A DNA stretch of 64,000 nucleotides. It comes from Harmothoe impar. Taxonomy: Eukaryota > Annelida > Polychaeta > Phyllodocida > Polynoidae. The stretch spans positions 65,529,303 to 65,593,302 of the forward strand of contig OX381710.1 in assembly GCA_947462335.1 (NCBI GenBank), given 5' to 3'. This document shows, in pieces, positions 1-11,314 of this stretch (the first letter of the stretch is position 1; every line of letters starts with the position of its first letter). The notes beneath the pieces were generated by a model that did not search any database, was not told where the DNA came from, and was given only the letters and a program-made list of their open reading frames with translations. The position numbers and the translations under genes are program-made.

Positions 1-19
1 TCCAAATATTGTCCAGCCC

Positions 20-265
20 TCGTGGCGCTGGCGGTTAGGCACTGACGTTTGGCCTCAGCGGCCGGGGTTCGCAACCCGTACGAGTCGCAATAATTTTGTA
101 GCCAAAATGGCTATGATATCTTTCATTACCTTATTAAAATATGTAACAGGGTCTTGCACTCGAAAAAAAAATTTGAGCGTGCGTATATCCTGAGATAACC
201 GCACGGCAAATATCCACTCTCGGCATGGGAAACACCAGAATCGTGGTATAAACGAGACTAGTCCA
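20..265 (+). mobile_element. tRNA-derived SINE, copy 1
   Basis: An A-box-like sequence lies at 23-34 (TGGCGCTGGCGG) and a B-box-like sequence at 66-76 (GGTTCGCAACC), spaced as in a tRNA-type RNA polymerase III promoter. The whole block recurs in reverse complement at about 6692-6945. Repetition plus tRNA-like boxes indicates a SINE head rather than a functional tRNA, because no cloverleaf acceptor pairing is seen. The element may begin before the window. Confidence 0.6.
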
Positions 266-304
266 CAATGAAATATTATTAAAGCCCTCTTGTTGTAAGG
301 GCTG

Positions 305-455
305 GCTGTTTACCTCGTCTTTAGATAGCTGTATGTGGCCTCATAAATTATTAGACGCACAGTTTATCCTGCAGGGCCGGCGTTTTACCTTGTCTTTAGA
401 TAGCTGTCCTCGGCCTCATAAATTATTAGACACACAGTTTATCCTGCACTAATAT
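305..455. repeat. 75-bp tandem duplication
   Basis: Two copies of a segment containing TCTTTAGATAGCTGT and CTCATAAATTATTAGAC follow each other with a period of about 75 bp. It is noncoding and no function is seen. Confidence 0.7.
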
Positions 456-588
456 TCTCTATGCTAGAAACCTTAGTCAGTACTGACCAATTTCCTTAGT
501 AATTTTTATTCTCCCTATACGACCAACTTAGGTTAGTCAGGTCAGTCAATACTGACCAACCCACCTTAGGGAGTGGTCATTTATTAAC

Positions 589-773
589 AACAGGGGGTCG
601 GGGTCGGTGGATTTTTCGCGAGAGCGGGTCGAAATGGAGCGGTCGATATTTTTTTGGTCCCCCCTTTGAGCTATAGTAACGCGCTGGCTTTTTCACTAAA
701 AAGGGGTGCCCCCCCCCTTCAAGGGGTCCAAATTATTTTGGTCCCCCCCCCCAAATCCACCAACCCCCCTGTT
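589..773. mobile_element. MITE with AACAGGGGG termini
   Basis: The block starts AACAGGGGGTCGG and ends CCAACCCCCCTGTT, and the terminal 20 or so bases are imperfect inverted repeats. It is 185 bp, noncoding and rich in C/G runs. A weaker relative starts at 32527. The superfamily cannot be assigned without a clear target duplication. Confidence 0.55.
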
Positions 774-1473
774 ATTAAAAGGTGACCACTCCCATAGTCT
801 TTTGATTTCTAGGAATGATAGGAGTATCAGAGTTAGTCAATATGACTCTAATTGTAAGAGTTGAATTGCAAAACCTCAAATGTATAAAGTAATTGAGTAT
901 TGTGATTATTTCAGATGTATAGATCACTTCAAAGTGTACACCATCTGGAGAAAACGTATTACACACTATTAGCTTTGTGTTCTATTTGGGAATTAGACTG
1001 TCGAACACACTAGACGGCAGCATTGATGGCATCACTGAATTTTATTAGTCACTTGTGAATACCAGTGTGTCATTTAAGTCCCTTAGACCAATACCCATAT
1101 GACTAACCTGGGTTAGCCAATACTGACCAACGTAGCTAACCTGTAGAATGTCAGTGTGGCGGACTACATCGCAAACAACACCCAGACCTTTATTTTTTTA
1201 TCTTGAACATAAAAGTGGGAGCTGAGCGCTGGATGATATATGAAACTAGAGCGTCCCTAATTGACCTCACCTGTTTCTTCGGAGGTAGGACTAAGGTAGA
1301 CGGTCCCTACATATGTGGTTTGACGTCACAAGGGGATCCTATCTTGGGAGATGTCTGTCCACAGCACTGGGTGCTCTTCGGGCTTTAAAAATCTTATCAT
1401 CAGCAGACTCTCGTCTTAATTGTGGGTTTTGGCGATTAAAATTGAATGGATGCAAGATATAACTTCCGGACGA
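774..1473. other. Noncoding interval with dispersed repeat
   Basis: No credible gene. The part from about 1160 to 1470 recurs in reverse complement at about 30840-31330, and a piece recurs at 40020-40115, so it belongs to an unclassified dispersed repeat. Short TTAGTCAATACTGACCAA-like blocks occur at 470-560 and 1080-1140. Confidence 0.5.
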
Positions 1474-1477
1474 TTAA

Positions 1478-1605
1478 CCAATAATGTATGAATATCACCG
1501 AACGCAGGGTGTGTATACTTGAATAACGAACCGAGGTGCGTAGCACCGAGGTTTGTTATTCATGAATACACACCCTAAGTTCGGTGATATTCATATATTA
1601 TTAGG
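1478..1605. repeat. 128-bp near-perfect palindrome at left terminus
   Basis: The sequence folds on itself around CGTAG near 1540: ATGAATATCACCGAAC on the left arm pairs with GTTCGGTGATATTCAT on the right. A shortened version (6079-6147) lies at the other end of the inverted element. This looks like a small palindromic MITE forming the element's ends. Confidence 0.7.
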
Positions 1606-1864
1606 TTTATTATACGATATTTCGATTAATATGTCCTTATTTACCTTTAAAACGTCCTAATTTGGCCATTTTGAAAGATTATTGACTGAATATCACTCGT
1701 ACAGCAGTAGCGCCATGTTGTTTTGACCTCCCACCAACCCTGCTCGCTGATTGGTGGAGCCTGGTGACGTCATATTCTCAATCTCCAACACTGAGTTCAA
1801 CATAGAATTTGTGAGGGGGCCAGCTTGGGGCTATGTTATATACTAACCAGCGTTTCCCTCCGCA

Positions 1865-2180
1865 TTCACCACAGCCGGATAGGCATGGCAGCTAGCGTCT
1901 CCGCCTCACACACCAAGGGTACCTGGATCGATCCTGGGTGGAAACGAACCTTTTTCAAAATGCCTATTTCTATGTGAAAAAAAATCCCTAGAATTATTTT
2001 AACGAAAGGCTAAGTAAAGTCCAACTTCTACCTTTATAGTAAAAAAGAAATTAGAAAAAAATTTGGATTTTCAAAGAAACTATACCAAAAAATGCCTTTT
2101 CTTCTGTAACTCGGTAAATAATGGTCCTACAGGGCTGGAAATCCGCCTGTAGACTCCTTGTTTCGCCACCCACCTCTACC
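1865..2180 (+). mobile_element. tRNA-like SINE module inside left arm
   Basis: A tRNA-like head at about 1878-1940 contains TAGGCATGGCAGCTAGCG and GGATCGATCCTGG, resembling A and B boxes. It is followed by an A/T-rich body. The same module appears inverted in the right arm at about 5500-5815. The tRNA-like assignment is tentative. Confidence 0.4.
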
Positions 2181-2589
2181 AGCGCACCAAGGGTACCAAG
2201 GAATATAAGAACGATTCTGAATTCCCCATTCAGAATCGTTCTGATATCCAGAATATCAGAACGATTTCACCCCCCAAAGTCTCCTGTATGCACCAATATC
2301 AGAACGCGAATATCACCTAAAATGGTCGGTGTGCGCCCATATCGTATAATAAAGCATAATAAATAACATTACATAAAGAAATACAGATACGAATTCTTTA
2401 TACCATAAGGTTTCCAGTCCGGTTTGAGGTGTATTTGAGTGCTTATAAATTATCATTTGGGGGATTCGGCACTGGTTGCTGGAAAATCCATATATCAACG
2501 AGATTGTTTATTTATCTGAATCGTATTGAGTACAAGTATTGCCCACTCCATATGCATTATTGAAAAAATGATTTGTAGAGAACTTAAAA

Positions 2590-3568
2590 TTGCTATTTTC
2601 AAAACTAAATATTTTTCATAGAAATTGTGACTTGGCAACTCACTGGCAAATATCAGAGATAGATCTATATCAGCTGAATATGATGCCCTTGGAATGGAAC
2701 CAATTTTACCTAGGCTTAACCATTGATCCAGAGTTTAAGTTTATACAACATAGGAAGAATGTTAGCACTAATCTAAGAAACAAAGTACATCAAGTCGCCA
2801 ATATTAGGAATTTTGTGGATGTTTTTACTGCTCTAGATGTGTACAAGAGTATGGTAGTGCCAACCTTTGATTACGTTGACTACATGTGGGATAAGATGAA
2901 TATAGGGGAGAACCGACAACTACAATATATACAGAATAAGTCATTAAGGATAATATACAAGGTTAAACTAGAAGAAAATCCTCTAATGAATACTTTACAA
3001 ATGCATGATGAAAGTAAATGTATGTTTTTAGATAACAGAAGAAAAAAACACCTATTTTTCTATGCCTTTAGCTTAGCTAAAAACAACAATTATTTAGACG
3101 TTAGACCTATAGCCACTAGAAGACACATAGGTAAAAGGTTGTTGGTTCCCCCCACCCTAAAACCAATAGTCACCAAAAGCGCTCGGTATAGAGCAATAAC
3201 CTTGTGGAATAACCTTAAGGCTAAGTACACTGTGATAGAAGACCTTTCCAAGTTTAAAAAGGCAATTAAGTTAGATATTGACTCATGCTTTATGTAATTC
3301 TGACATACGGTAATGTCATAGTAGCACCTGTTATATGTACTCATCTCATCTCACCCTTTCTCATCATTGACTGATCACATTGAAATTTATTTTTTTCAAC
3401 ATACCTGGCTCTACTGTGAAAATTGTACATGACTGTTATGACATAATTATATCATACTCCATCGAGACTGACAAAAGAAAGAGGTCTTGATGGAAGAACG
3501 GCAACGCGCCGAATCATTGTAATTACATACGTAATTAATTTACCTGAATAAACACATTTAAAAAAAAA
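2590..3568 (+). pseudogene. Non-LTR retrotransposon (CR1/Jockey-like) 3' end
   Basis: The open frame 2590-3297 (235 codons) resembles the region after the catalytic palm in LINE reverse transcriptases: an LGLTIDPEFKF motif (the usual LG-hxhD element), then a VYKSMVVPTFDYVDYMWD segment, LQYIQNKSLRIIYK and a basic C terminus ending TLWNNLKAKY. The catalytic FADD region and the endonuclease are absent, so this is a 5'-truncated dead copy. About 250 bp of 3' UTR follow the TAA, then AATAAA at 3547 and an A-run at 3559-3568, which marks the insertion's 3' end and + orientation. It sits inside the TTAA-flanked element. Confidence 0.8.
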
Positions 3569-4989
3569 TATGTACAGCTACCGCCAGACAGCGCCAGGTG
3601 ATGTCCTGCGGCTCATTGGGAGCTTCAGGCGCCAACCAGGTGTAGAGAGGTTTGATAAGCTGTACTCCTTATGGTGTAATAAGTGCCTATATGGGGCCAC
3701 GTGCACCGGTAGATCTACCTCGTGCGTCACGAATTATGAGATAATTAATCATATTAAAACGGTATAATGTGTAGGGGGTGGATCGGAGTGTTGTGGTGTT
3801 GATCACCCTTTTCAAAAAGCTGTATCCGCCACTGCCCCCCCCCCCTTAACTCACTGGAAGGTCATGGGAGAGGGGGGGCTGGGAGGATCCGAGAGTGCAA
3901 AATATGACATGAAATGCCTGGGCAAACTGACCACACAAATTTCACTAAGCAAGGTTCCACCTTTAAGGAAAATGTCACTGAGTAAAGATAAGATACCGGT
4001 ACAAGCCAAGCTATCCCAAGCTGGTCTTGTACAGACTGATTCATTTTCCGCTACCTGCCACCATGCTCGTACCCCCTTTATTGCTATAATATTTATTGTT
4101 TCTTTATTTTTTCATGATCCCCACTGATAAGGGTGTATTTTCATGGTCACCCATGAAAAGGCAATGCTCTTTTGCAATATATATCTTGAAAAGAGAATCG
4201 TTTTTGCGGATTTTCTCTCGTGATAAGGGTACCAAATTAGGAGCGATGTCCACACATAGTTGCGTATTTAGATGGGAAATGTACGGGGTGTACTGCGGCC
4301 TAGCAGTGGGGTCGATGTTCAGGCCCGGTGTTCAGCTTTCTGTGCACCTGTAATACACTTCCAGTCATGTGACCGTCATGGGTGGCTGGAGGCATGTTTT
4401 TACAAGTCTACAAATACTAGTAGAACAGGCTCTTGGCGGGTCCTGGGGGCGGGGGCGGGGGGCGACGTGCATCGGAGCAGTGCAAGAAGTATAGTGAATC
4501 TGGGACCTGCTGGCGAGGCCGACAATTGAGGATACACCAGTCCTACCCCACACTCTATTGCCCTGCTAATTTACCACATGGGCTATCCTGTCCAGCTGTA
4601 AGCTCATTAGGGACACCCTTTCAAAGGTTCCCCCTATGAGTTGTAAAACTGGTGGTAAATGTGGTAAACAGGATGATGCAAAGTGTATTGATGGTGCCTG
4701 TAAATGACTATTAAATTAGGTGTTGTCTATATCTTAATTGATATTATAAATGTGGACCATAATGACGGCAGAGTAGGCGGGGGGGGGGGGGGGGTCTCGC
4801 CAGCAAGTCCCAGACCCAGGATAGTGACAGAAATTTGTTACACAACAGATGCAGGTCACTAACTGGTGTATGCAGTTAATGATGTATTGCCGTTTCTAAA
4901 TAATTATAGTTTCTGGCGGGAGGAGTAGGGGGCAGGTTGGGGCGTGGGGAGGATGGGGGGTAAGGTAACTCCCTGCGGGCTCTGCTGAT
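3569..4989. other. Noncoding interior of the inverted element
   Basis: No coding signal is credible. A segment near 4380-4500 recurs in reverse complement at about 30390-30480, so it is dispersed repeat DNA. A G-run lies at 4769-4792. Short frames here lack any recognisable domain. Confidence 0.5.
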
Positions 4990-6469
4990 ATAATGTGTTA
5001 TTATACGATATGGGCGCACACCGTGCTTTTTAGGTGATATTCCCGTTCTGATATTGGTGCATACCGCACACTTGGGGGGGTGAAATCGTTCTGATATTCT
5101 GGATATCAGAACGATTCTGAATGGGGAATTCAGAATCGTTCTGATATTCTGAATATCAGAACGATTCTGAATGGGAATCGGCAGCCATAAAATCCGAGGT
5201 TCTATGTTAAGGATAGATCCCTGTACGAGGGGTCTATGGCATTTAGACACCGACCGTAGGGAGGCTGTCTAAATGACATAGTCCCCGAGTTAATGGGATC
5301 TATCCGACTTAGAACCTGGTATTTAATGACCCTTTTATTACCTTTTAATTACCCTAAATGACCATGGGGTCTACGGCATATAGACACCCGCAAACCCTGC
5401 TCTCCCATTGGTCAATTTGAAATATCAGGTTCTAAGGAGACTCGAACACGCTACATCAAGACTTGAAGTCCGATGTGCTAACCACCACGCCGTGAAGGCG
5501 CTGGTAGAGGTAGGTGGCGAAACAAGGAGTCTACAGGCGGATTTCCAGCCCTGTAGGACCATTATTTACCGAGTTACAGAAGAAAAGGCATTTTTTGGTA
5601 TAGTTTCTTTGAAAATCAATATTTTTTTCTAATTTCTTTTTTACTATAAAGGTAGAAGTTGGACTTTACTTAGCCTTTCGTTAAAATAATTCTAGGGATT
5701 TTTTTTCACATAGAAATAGGCATTTAGAAAATGGTTCGTTTCCACCCAGGATCGATCCGGGTACCCTTGGTGTGTGAGGCGGAGACGCTAGCGGCCATGC
5801 CTATCCGGCTGTGGTGCTTGTGGAGGGAAACGCTGGTTAGTATATAACATAGCCCCAAGCTGGCCCCCTTACAAATTCTATGTTGAACTCAGTGTTGGAG
5901 ATTGAGGCTATGACGTCACCAGGCTCCACCAATCAGCGAGCAGGGTTGGTGGGAGGTCAAAACAACATGGCGCTACTGCTGTACGAGTGATATTCAGTCA
6001 ATAATCCTTCAAAATGGCGAAATTAGGACGAATTTAAGGTAATTAAAGACATTTGAATGGAAATATCGTATAATAAACCTAATAATATATGAATATCACC
6101 GAACTTGGGGTGTGTATTCGCGTTCGGTGATATTCATACATTATTGGTTAAATATCACTACACCCTTCATAAAGGAGTCTGATAGTTGTATTGGAGACTC
6201 GTATGTTGGTACGTATGTGTTCAACTAGGTGCATTCGTGGATTGAAAATTGGGAACCAAATAGGTCAATGGGGTTCCGAACTTTTTGTTTTGAGCTACCT
6301 GATTGGCTACAGTATTATAGCATTATATCGGACAAGAGGCCAGTCATCTTTACTATAGTTGGGGGAGGGGGGATTCCTACATGACTACAACTGTCTTTTT
6401 GCAATACCCTCACCCTTAGTAGGCCTACTGATCCTACCATTTGACGATCTCTAGCATGTACAAAGTCTA

Positions 6470-6571
6470 TTTAGATATGGATATAGATGGCTATATAGAT
6501 AGCTATATAGATAGCTATATAGATATAGATGCTATATAGGTATAGATAGCTATATATAGCTATACATAGAT

Positions 6572-6645
<74 letters not shown>
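6470..6645. repeat. (TATAGA)n and (AT)n microsatellite
   Basis: Irregular GATATAGATAGCTATA repeats pass into CACACACA and a long (TA)n run. Noncoding; frames crossing it are artefacts. Confidence 0.95.
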
Positions 6646-6646
<1 letters not shown>

Positions 6647-6691
6647 AGGCTCCTTCACCAATCACCACACTTCCCGCAGTGGGTATTAAAT

Positions 6692-6945
6692 GTCTTATAC
6701 CACGATCCTGGCGTTTCCTGTGCCGAGAGTGGATATTTGCCTTGCGGTTATCTCAGGATATACGCACACTCAGAATTAATTTTTTACACCAAGACGTCTC
6801 TATATATTTTAACAAGGTAATGAAAGATAGGCATAGCCATTTTGGCTATGAATTTAGTGTGACTCATACGGGATGCGAACCCCGGCCGCTGAAGCCAAAT
6901 GCGAGCGCCTAACCTCATGCGCCATGGAGACAACACACATAACGC
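6692..6945 (-). mobile_element. tRNA-derived SINE, copy 2 (inverted)
   Basis: Reverse complement of the block at 20-265. Read on the minus strand it has TGGCGCATGAGGTTAGGCGC (A-box-like) and GGTTCGCATCC (B-box-like) near 6865-6925, then the same body containing TAGCCAAAATGGCTA-like sequence. Confidence 0.6.
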
Positions 6946-7506
6946 TGGTAGGAAGCCAATAGACTCTTACCTTGTCGCCATGATTTCTATCATCGTCCGG
7001 TCAATGCGTGTTGAATAACATCCAAATGTGGCCAAATTAGAGCATGTCAGGCTTATTCCTTCAATCCAGTACATATATATATATATATATCCTTGTTGAT
7101 GATGCCGTGCTGTTTTACCCTTTTAATCGTATAAAATCCTCATAATTCAACATTTTGCGATCGATACCAGCCCAGTTAGACTTGTAAACAGCGGGACGCG
7201 TCCGATCACATGACCGACTAAAGCAACCAACACAGCGAATTCGAGAGGCCAATGGATTAGAAATGACGATCAGCTGATCGAGGCCACACGGGAAACTTGG
7301 TCAATCGGGCGCATCTTTTTACGATTGGGACGAGATACCTTTTTTTCAATCAATTCTTTATGGGGTCAAAGCAGGTGTATTTAATAGCGAAACAAAGCCC
7401 TACGAATAAAAAAATTCCTATATTTTAACGTAGTATACATGAATTCGGCCCAGGGTGCCTAGTAAAGTTGCTTGACCTAATTTTATCCAATACATTTCTT
7501 GCAAAA
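6946..7506. other. Noncoding interval
   Basis: No feature is supported apart from a short (AT)n run at about 7072-7090. The sequence is moderately CpG-containing and could include a 5' flank for the exon candidate that follows, but no promoter motif is clear. Confidence 0.4.
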
Positions 7507-7609
7507 TGGGATCCAAGATGGACAACGTTCCCCTGCGACCACGCTATAATGCGGGTCAATTTGTTGATGTTCTGCGTGGAAATGGTTAGCTGGTCTAATC
7601 AATAGAGTT

Positions 7610-7859
7610 ATGATGACTGGAGCATTTGAATATGCGATAAATCTGCTCTCTGATGGCCGCAAAATACTAGAACATGCACGTAATATGCGTGAATCGGCCA
7701 TAGTCTTCAATCCTGATGATGATATGATGTTCCCTATAGACCCACCCCCACCCAAACAGTTAGCCACTGCCGAGGAAGCCGACCTCGTAAATTTTGAAAT
7801 GGGGGCCAAGGCCCACAATACCCACAAACAGACCAGATGGGGGAGCCAGATTTTCCATG
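7610..7859 (+). CDS. Possible coding exon with a GTAAGT donor
   Basis: An open frame from ATG 7610 runs to a consensus splice donor (CATG|GTAAGT, GT at 7860). The peptide is acidic and helical at first, then has a proline run (PIDPPPP) and ends in AHNTHKQTRWGSQIFHG. That last segment faintly resembles the start of the Crypton-derived recombinase-like domain of KIAA1958/ZMYM/QRICH1 proteins, where a conserved NT-K-T-W-VFxxW motif opens the domain. A short frame starting at ATG 7507 precedes it. No downstream exon was identified, so this may be a lone exon of a decayed Crypton-like gene. The family link is weak. Confidence 0.3.
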
Positions 7860-8431
7860 GTAAGTTGTACTAATTTAAAAAAAATTTAACATATGAACCA
7901 ATGACAATGACTATGACAATGATTTCCTGATTTTCGGTGGTCTTTCAAGAGGCGACTACCGAAAGAGTAATTGAAATATGTCTCCATTTGAAAAAAAGTG
8001 ATAAGGAATATAAGTATTCAATAATATGATGTAAATTTAGGCCTTATAAATTGGCATTACAGCCAGCAAACAAAAATTGGTTATTTGATTGAAGATTCCG
8101 CTTTATGCCCTGTGACGGCCATGATGTCACTGGGCTTAATCTCCTTTTCACGGAGAGTCGTGACACATGTCGCCCTGACACAGTGATTCATGTAGATTCA
8201 GGAGAGTTTTGCCAGCTGCGAGATCATAGGCATGAATTTCCCTATGGGGTTAACCCCCATTGGACTTTTGATGTACAATACGGTGGACAGTCTATAGTTC
8301 TTCTTTTTTGTCATTTGGAAGAACTGAGGTAAATCGCGATGGCCCTAGAACACAAGGTATTACTCCTCGAGACTCTGTGGGGCAGGGTACGGACCCCATA
8401 ACGTTTATTGACTGACATTTCTAGCCTATAT
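7860..8431. other. Noncoding interval
   Basis: No convincing exon or repeat was found. A short frame at 8105-8332 has no recognisable domain and no splice context. Confidence 0.35.
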
Positions 8432-8440
8432 ATATAGAAG

Positions 8441-8505
<65 letters not shown>
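8432..8505. repeat. (AT)n microsatellite
   Basis: A nearly pure TA run flanked on both sides by TATAGAAGGGTAT. Confidence 0.97.
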
Positions 8506-8507
<2 letters not shown>

Positions 8508-8594
8508 GGGTATGTCATGACGTCACAAAGGGAATTGGTTTACACCTGCAGGACCGGATGTGCGATTGAGAAAGGTTTTGTATAAGCATAGACC

Positions 8595-8748
8595 TATAAA
8601 AATGGTAAAATAATGTTAAAAAAACGTAAAATACAAACTTTTTTTATGAACCGTAAAAAAACGTAAAACAACGTTTTAAATGTAACGTAAAATAACGTTA
8701 TACATTGTAACGTTTCGGAACGTTAAAAACGTTTTTTGTTCACCGGGT
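8595..8748 (-). repeat. AACGTT-rich dispersed repeat, copy 1
   Basis: Many AACGTT palindromes sit between TATAAAAA and GTTCACCGGG. The reverse complement recurs at about 32708-32866, where it begins AGTGAACAAAGAACGTT. This fits a small MITE family, but the exact ends are not resolved. Confidence 0.55.
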
Positions 8749-8762
8749 AGTATGGCATTGAA

Positions 8763-8868
8763 GGGATCAGACATTAGAATGGCCAGGGATCGGATGGTAG
8801 TATGGCCAGGGATCGGATGGTAGTATGGCCAGGGATCGGACGTTAGTATGACCAGGGATCGGACGTTA
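8763..8868. repeat. 23-bp tandem repeat (about 4.5 copies)
   Basis: The unit is close to TAGTATGGCCAGGGATCGG plus a few bases. A related degenerate array, with TCGGACGTTAGTATG spacing, occurs at about 41500-41670. Confidence 0.85.
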
Positions 8869-10016
8869 TGCAAATAGCCTATAATCCGGGAAGCCTAAAC
8901 CTGAGGGCCAATTGTCTGCAGGGCCCTTTGTCTGCAGGGCCCCTGATTCGTTTACCGTACATACTCAATCACTTCGACCCCCGCCCCCTTTAACACACAC
9001 AAACACATACATAGGTTATACAGTTACAAACATAACAAAATGGGCACTTTCCATGGGGAGTCATTTATCAGCAGGCTGGAGAAAGTTTGAAAAAAGGGGA
9101 ATAGGCCTATCATGATAAAAAAAAACACCCCAAAAACCCTCCCCTGCCCCACTCTATTATGAACACACGTACATTCTGTAGCGCTTGAAATACTACATTG
9201 TAACGAGTGGAATGAAATCTATTAATGAAGATGGAGACTTGGGTATGAAGTATTGGTGTTTTATTGGTACACTGGTATTGTACAATAGTTGACCACCTGG
9301 AGGATACTGCCTGGACACCTGGGATTACATGACCTTATATCCTGGTTCCCAGAGTTCTGATTAGTTAAAGTGAATGATGTAAATGTATTGGTTAACTTAA
9401 TCAGGATTATAGATATTGTACAATATGGGGGCTTGCTTGGCTGTGGTGAGATATATGTATGGATATGGTTAGAAATACACCAATATAAATATGAATTATG
9501 AAGTGATAGATATATATTGTTGATGATAATAAGTAATAGATATATATTGTTAATAATAATTATTACTGTATAGTATTGCATTGTATTGCGCAATACGCGT
9601 AGAAGTCAATAATAGAAGGTATTCTATGGCGTAACAATATCCATATTCCTGGATGATAATACTTAGGACAAGGGAAAGATATAATATATATGACGATGGG
9701 CGATGTGATACCAATAACTGCTCCATAGTGAATACAATAGTATGGTACACAAATACTTGGCACACTACCACATAAGATACATATCATGTTTAGATAAGTG
9801 ACATGGTTTCCAATGATTAATGTGCATGTCTAAACGGTGTGTCATACGACCACACATTTATAAAGTATTCCTTTAAACTATATTTATATATACTCTCTCT
9901 CTGGGGCGGCGCGCTGGAGTGGGAGAAGGTCTCGGTACCCCTCCATCGACAGTCAGGGCGCAGTCGGGACAGGTACTCAGCCCTATTTATAGGAGAGCTG
10001 GGGCTTTAAGTGTTAA
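8869..10016. other. Noncoding, A/T-rich interval
   Basis: No gene supported. ATATATTGTT repeats lie at 9500-9560. Minus-strand frames here translate to low-complexity Ile/Tyr-rich peptides and are not genes. Confidence 0.5.
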
Positions 10017-10066
10017 GGGGGAGGGGGAGGGGGAGGGGGAGGTGGAGGGGGAGCGGAAGGGGGAGA
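10017..10066. repeat. (GGGGGA)n repeat
   Basis: About eight imperfect GGGGGA units on the + strand. Noncoding. Confidence 0.9.
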
Positions 10067-10286
10067 CTCTATCCTATGATGGTGCCCGCCGTCTACCACC
10101 GGTATAAAAGCAGGACCTGGCAAACTGCCACCCCTCATAAATACAGAGGACCATTTTATCAATATGTTTTATCAGTTACACCTTACTTCGACTGAACTAC
10201 GGCCCCTCTTCTAGAGTCACTGACCCCTAATTTTGAGACTGACTGCTTCCGTAGGTCGTCTGGAAGTGGTAACCATTTCAGAGTAC

Positions 10287-11035
10287 CTGATAGTGCCTAT
10301 CTTCAATATAAATCAAACAAACCATTACCGGAGCCACGCAACTGCTTGGCGTCAACTACTCACTGGTTAAAGAAAAAAACATAAACTCGGATGGCACTAT
10401 CAAATACTCCCATCCATAGAAACCGGCCACTGCAATGATTGATTGATTGTTTATTGGCTATATAATCATAAGAAAAATAGATGCTCTTTGTAACATATCC
10501 AGGCAGCTACTATAATACAATACAAAGTTCACATGACAAAAACATCACCTCAATGAACGAGTTGTGATAACAATAGGTATAAAACTGGTTGGAATATGCA
10601 GTGTACCATAGTATGGCGTTTAATTTGTCTAAAAGTTAGCACGAGCACGTGCGCAGCAGGTTCCCATACGAATGTGCACCCTGTACATGCTGTTCCATTA
10701 TATGTGCTGTTCCATTATGAGTGTGCACCTGTGCGTGTTGTTCTGATACAATTTTTTGGAACCTGCTGTGTACTAGCATGTGCTAACGTTTAGGAAAATT
10801 GAACTCCATACTATAGTCTTTCCTAGTGTAGCTGCATATGGGAAGGAGGTCAAAAGTATGGGATTGAATAAAAAATCTCAATTAAAGCACGTACGTAAGG
10901 CTGTGGACTGTGATACTATAGTTAATTAGTGTATAAGATGATCAGGCCCATCATGGAATACAGTAGTTTCCTAACTGATGGCGCTCCAGAGTGGGTACTG
11001 CGAAACTTTCAGGTCAGGTGATTTCGAATTTGTGT
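10287..11035. repeat. Uninterrupted copy of a dispersed repeat
   Basis: This block matches, piece by piece and in the same order, segments at about 40449-40532, 41268-41500, 43167-43216, 44547-44616 and 45211-45442. Here the pieces are contiguous; there they are separated by younger insertions. It contains AATTGAACTCCATACTATAG and ATGGCGCTCCAGAGTGGGTA. Noncoding; the family is not recognised. Confidence 0.7.
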
Positions 11036-11056
11036 ATATATAACTATAAGGGATAA

Positions 11057-11285
11057 CAACTTTAAAGTAAAACGTTTTAGAACGTTATGGCAGAAGGGTA
11101 TAGTACAAGGATCTTATGCTACAACTTTAAAGTAAAACGTTTTAGAACGTTATGGCAGAAGGGTATAGTACAAGGATCATATGCTACAAATTTATAGTAA
11201 AACGTTTTAGAACGTTATGGCAGAAGGGTATAGTACAAGGATCATATGCTACAAATTTATAGTAAAACGTTTTAGAACGTTATCC
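11057..11285. repeat. 65-bp tandem repeat (about 3.5 copies)
   Basis: The AAAACGTTTTAGAACGTT core recurs at intervals of exactly 65 bp (near 11071, 11136, 11201 and 11266), with GGTATAGTACAAGGATC in each unit. Confidence 0.9.
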
Positions 11286-11314
11286 TAGCACAAGCTAATC
11301 TTATTATCTGGAAG

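Larger units (their letters stand above)
1478..6147. mobile_element. TTAA-flanked element with long inverted arms
   Basis: The left arm (1478 to about 2365) and right arm (about 4990-6147) are reverse complements of each other over roughly 0.9 kb; the right arm carries an extra block at about 5180-5500. The outermost bases are CCAATAATG on the left and CATTATTGG on the right, directly bordered by TTAA at 1474-1477 and 6148-6151. TTAA duplications and CC...GG ends are the hallmark of piggyBac-type insertion. No transposase is visible inside; the interior carries a LINE 3' end and unclassified sequence. It could be a nonautonomous piggyBac-like composite or a foldback formed by two inverted smaller elements. 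Confidence 0.6.

Noticed and set aside
23..76. A functional tRNA gene
   Set aside because: Only A- and B-box-like sequences are present; there is no acceptor stem or anticodon loop, and the block is repeated as a SINE.
9261..9787. Minus-strand frames of 73-110 codons
   Set aside because: They are low-complexity Ile/Tyr/Leu peptides from A/T-rich repeats, overlapping in several frames.
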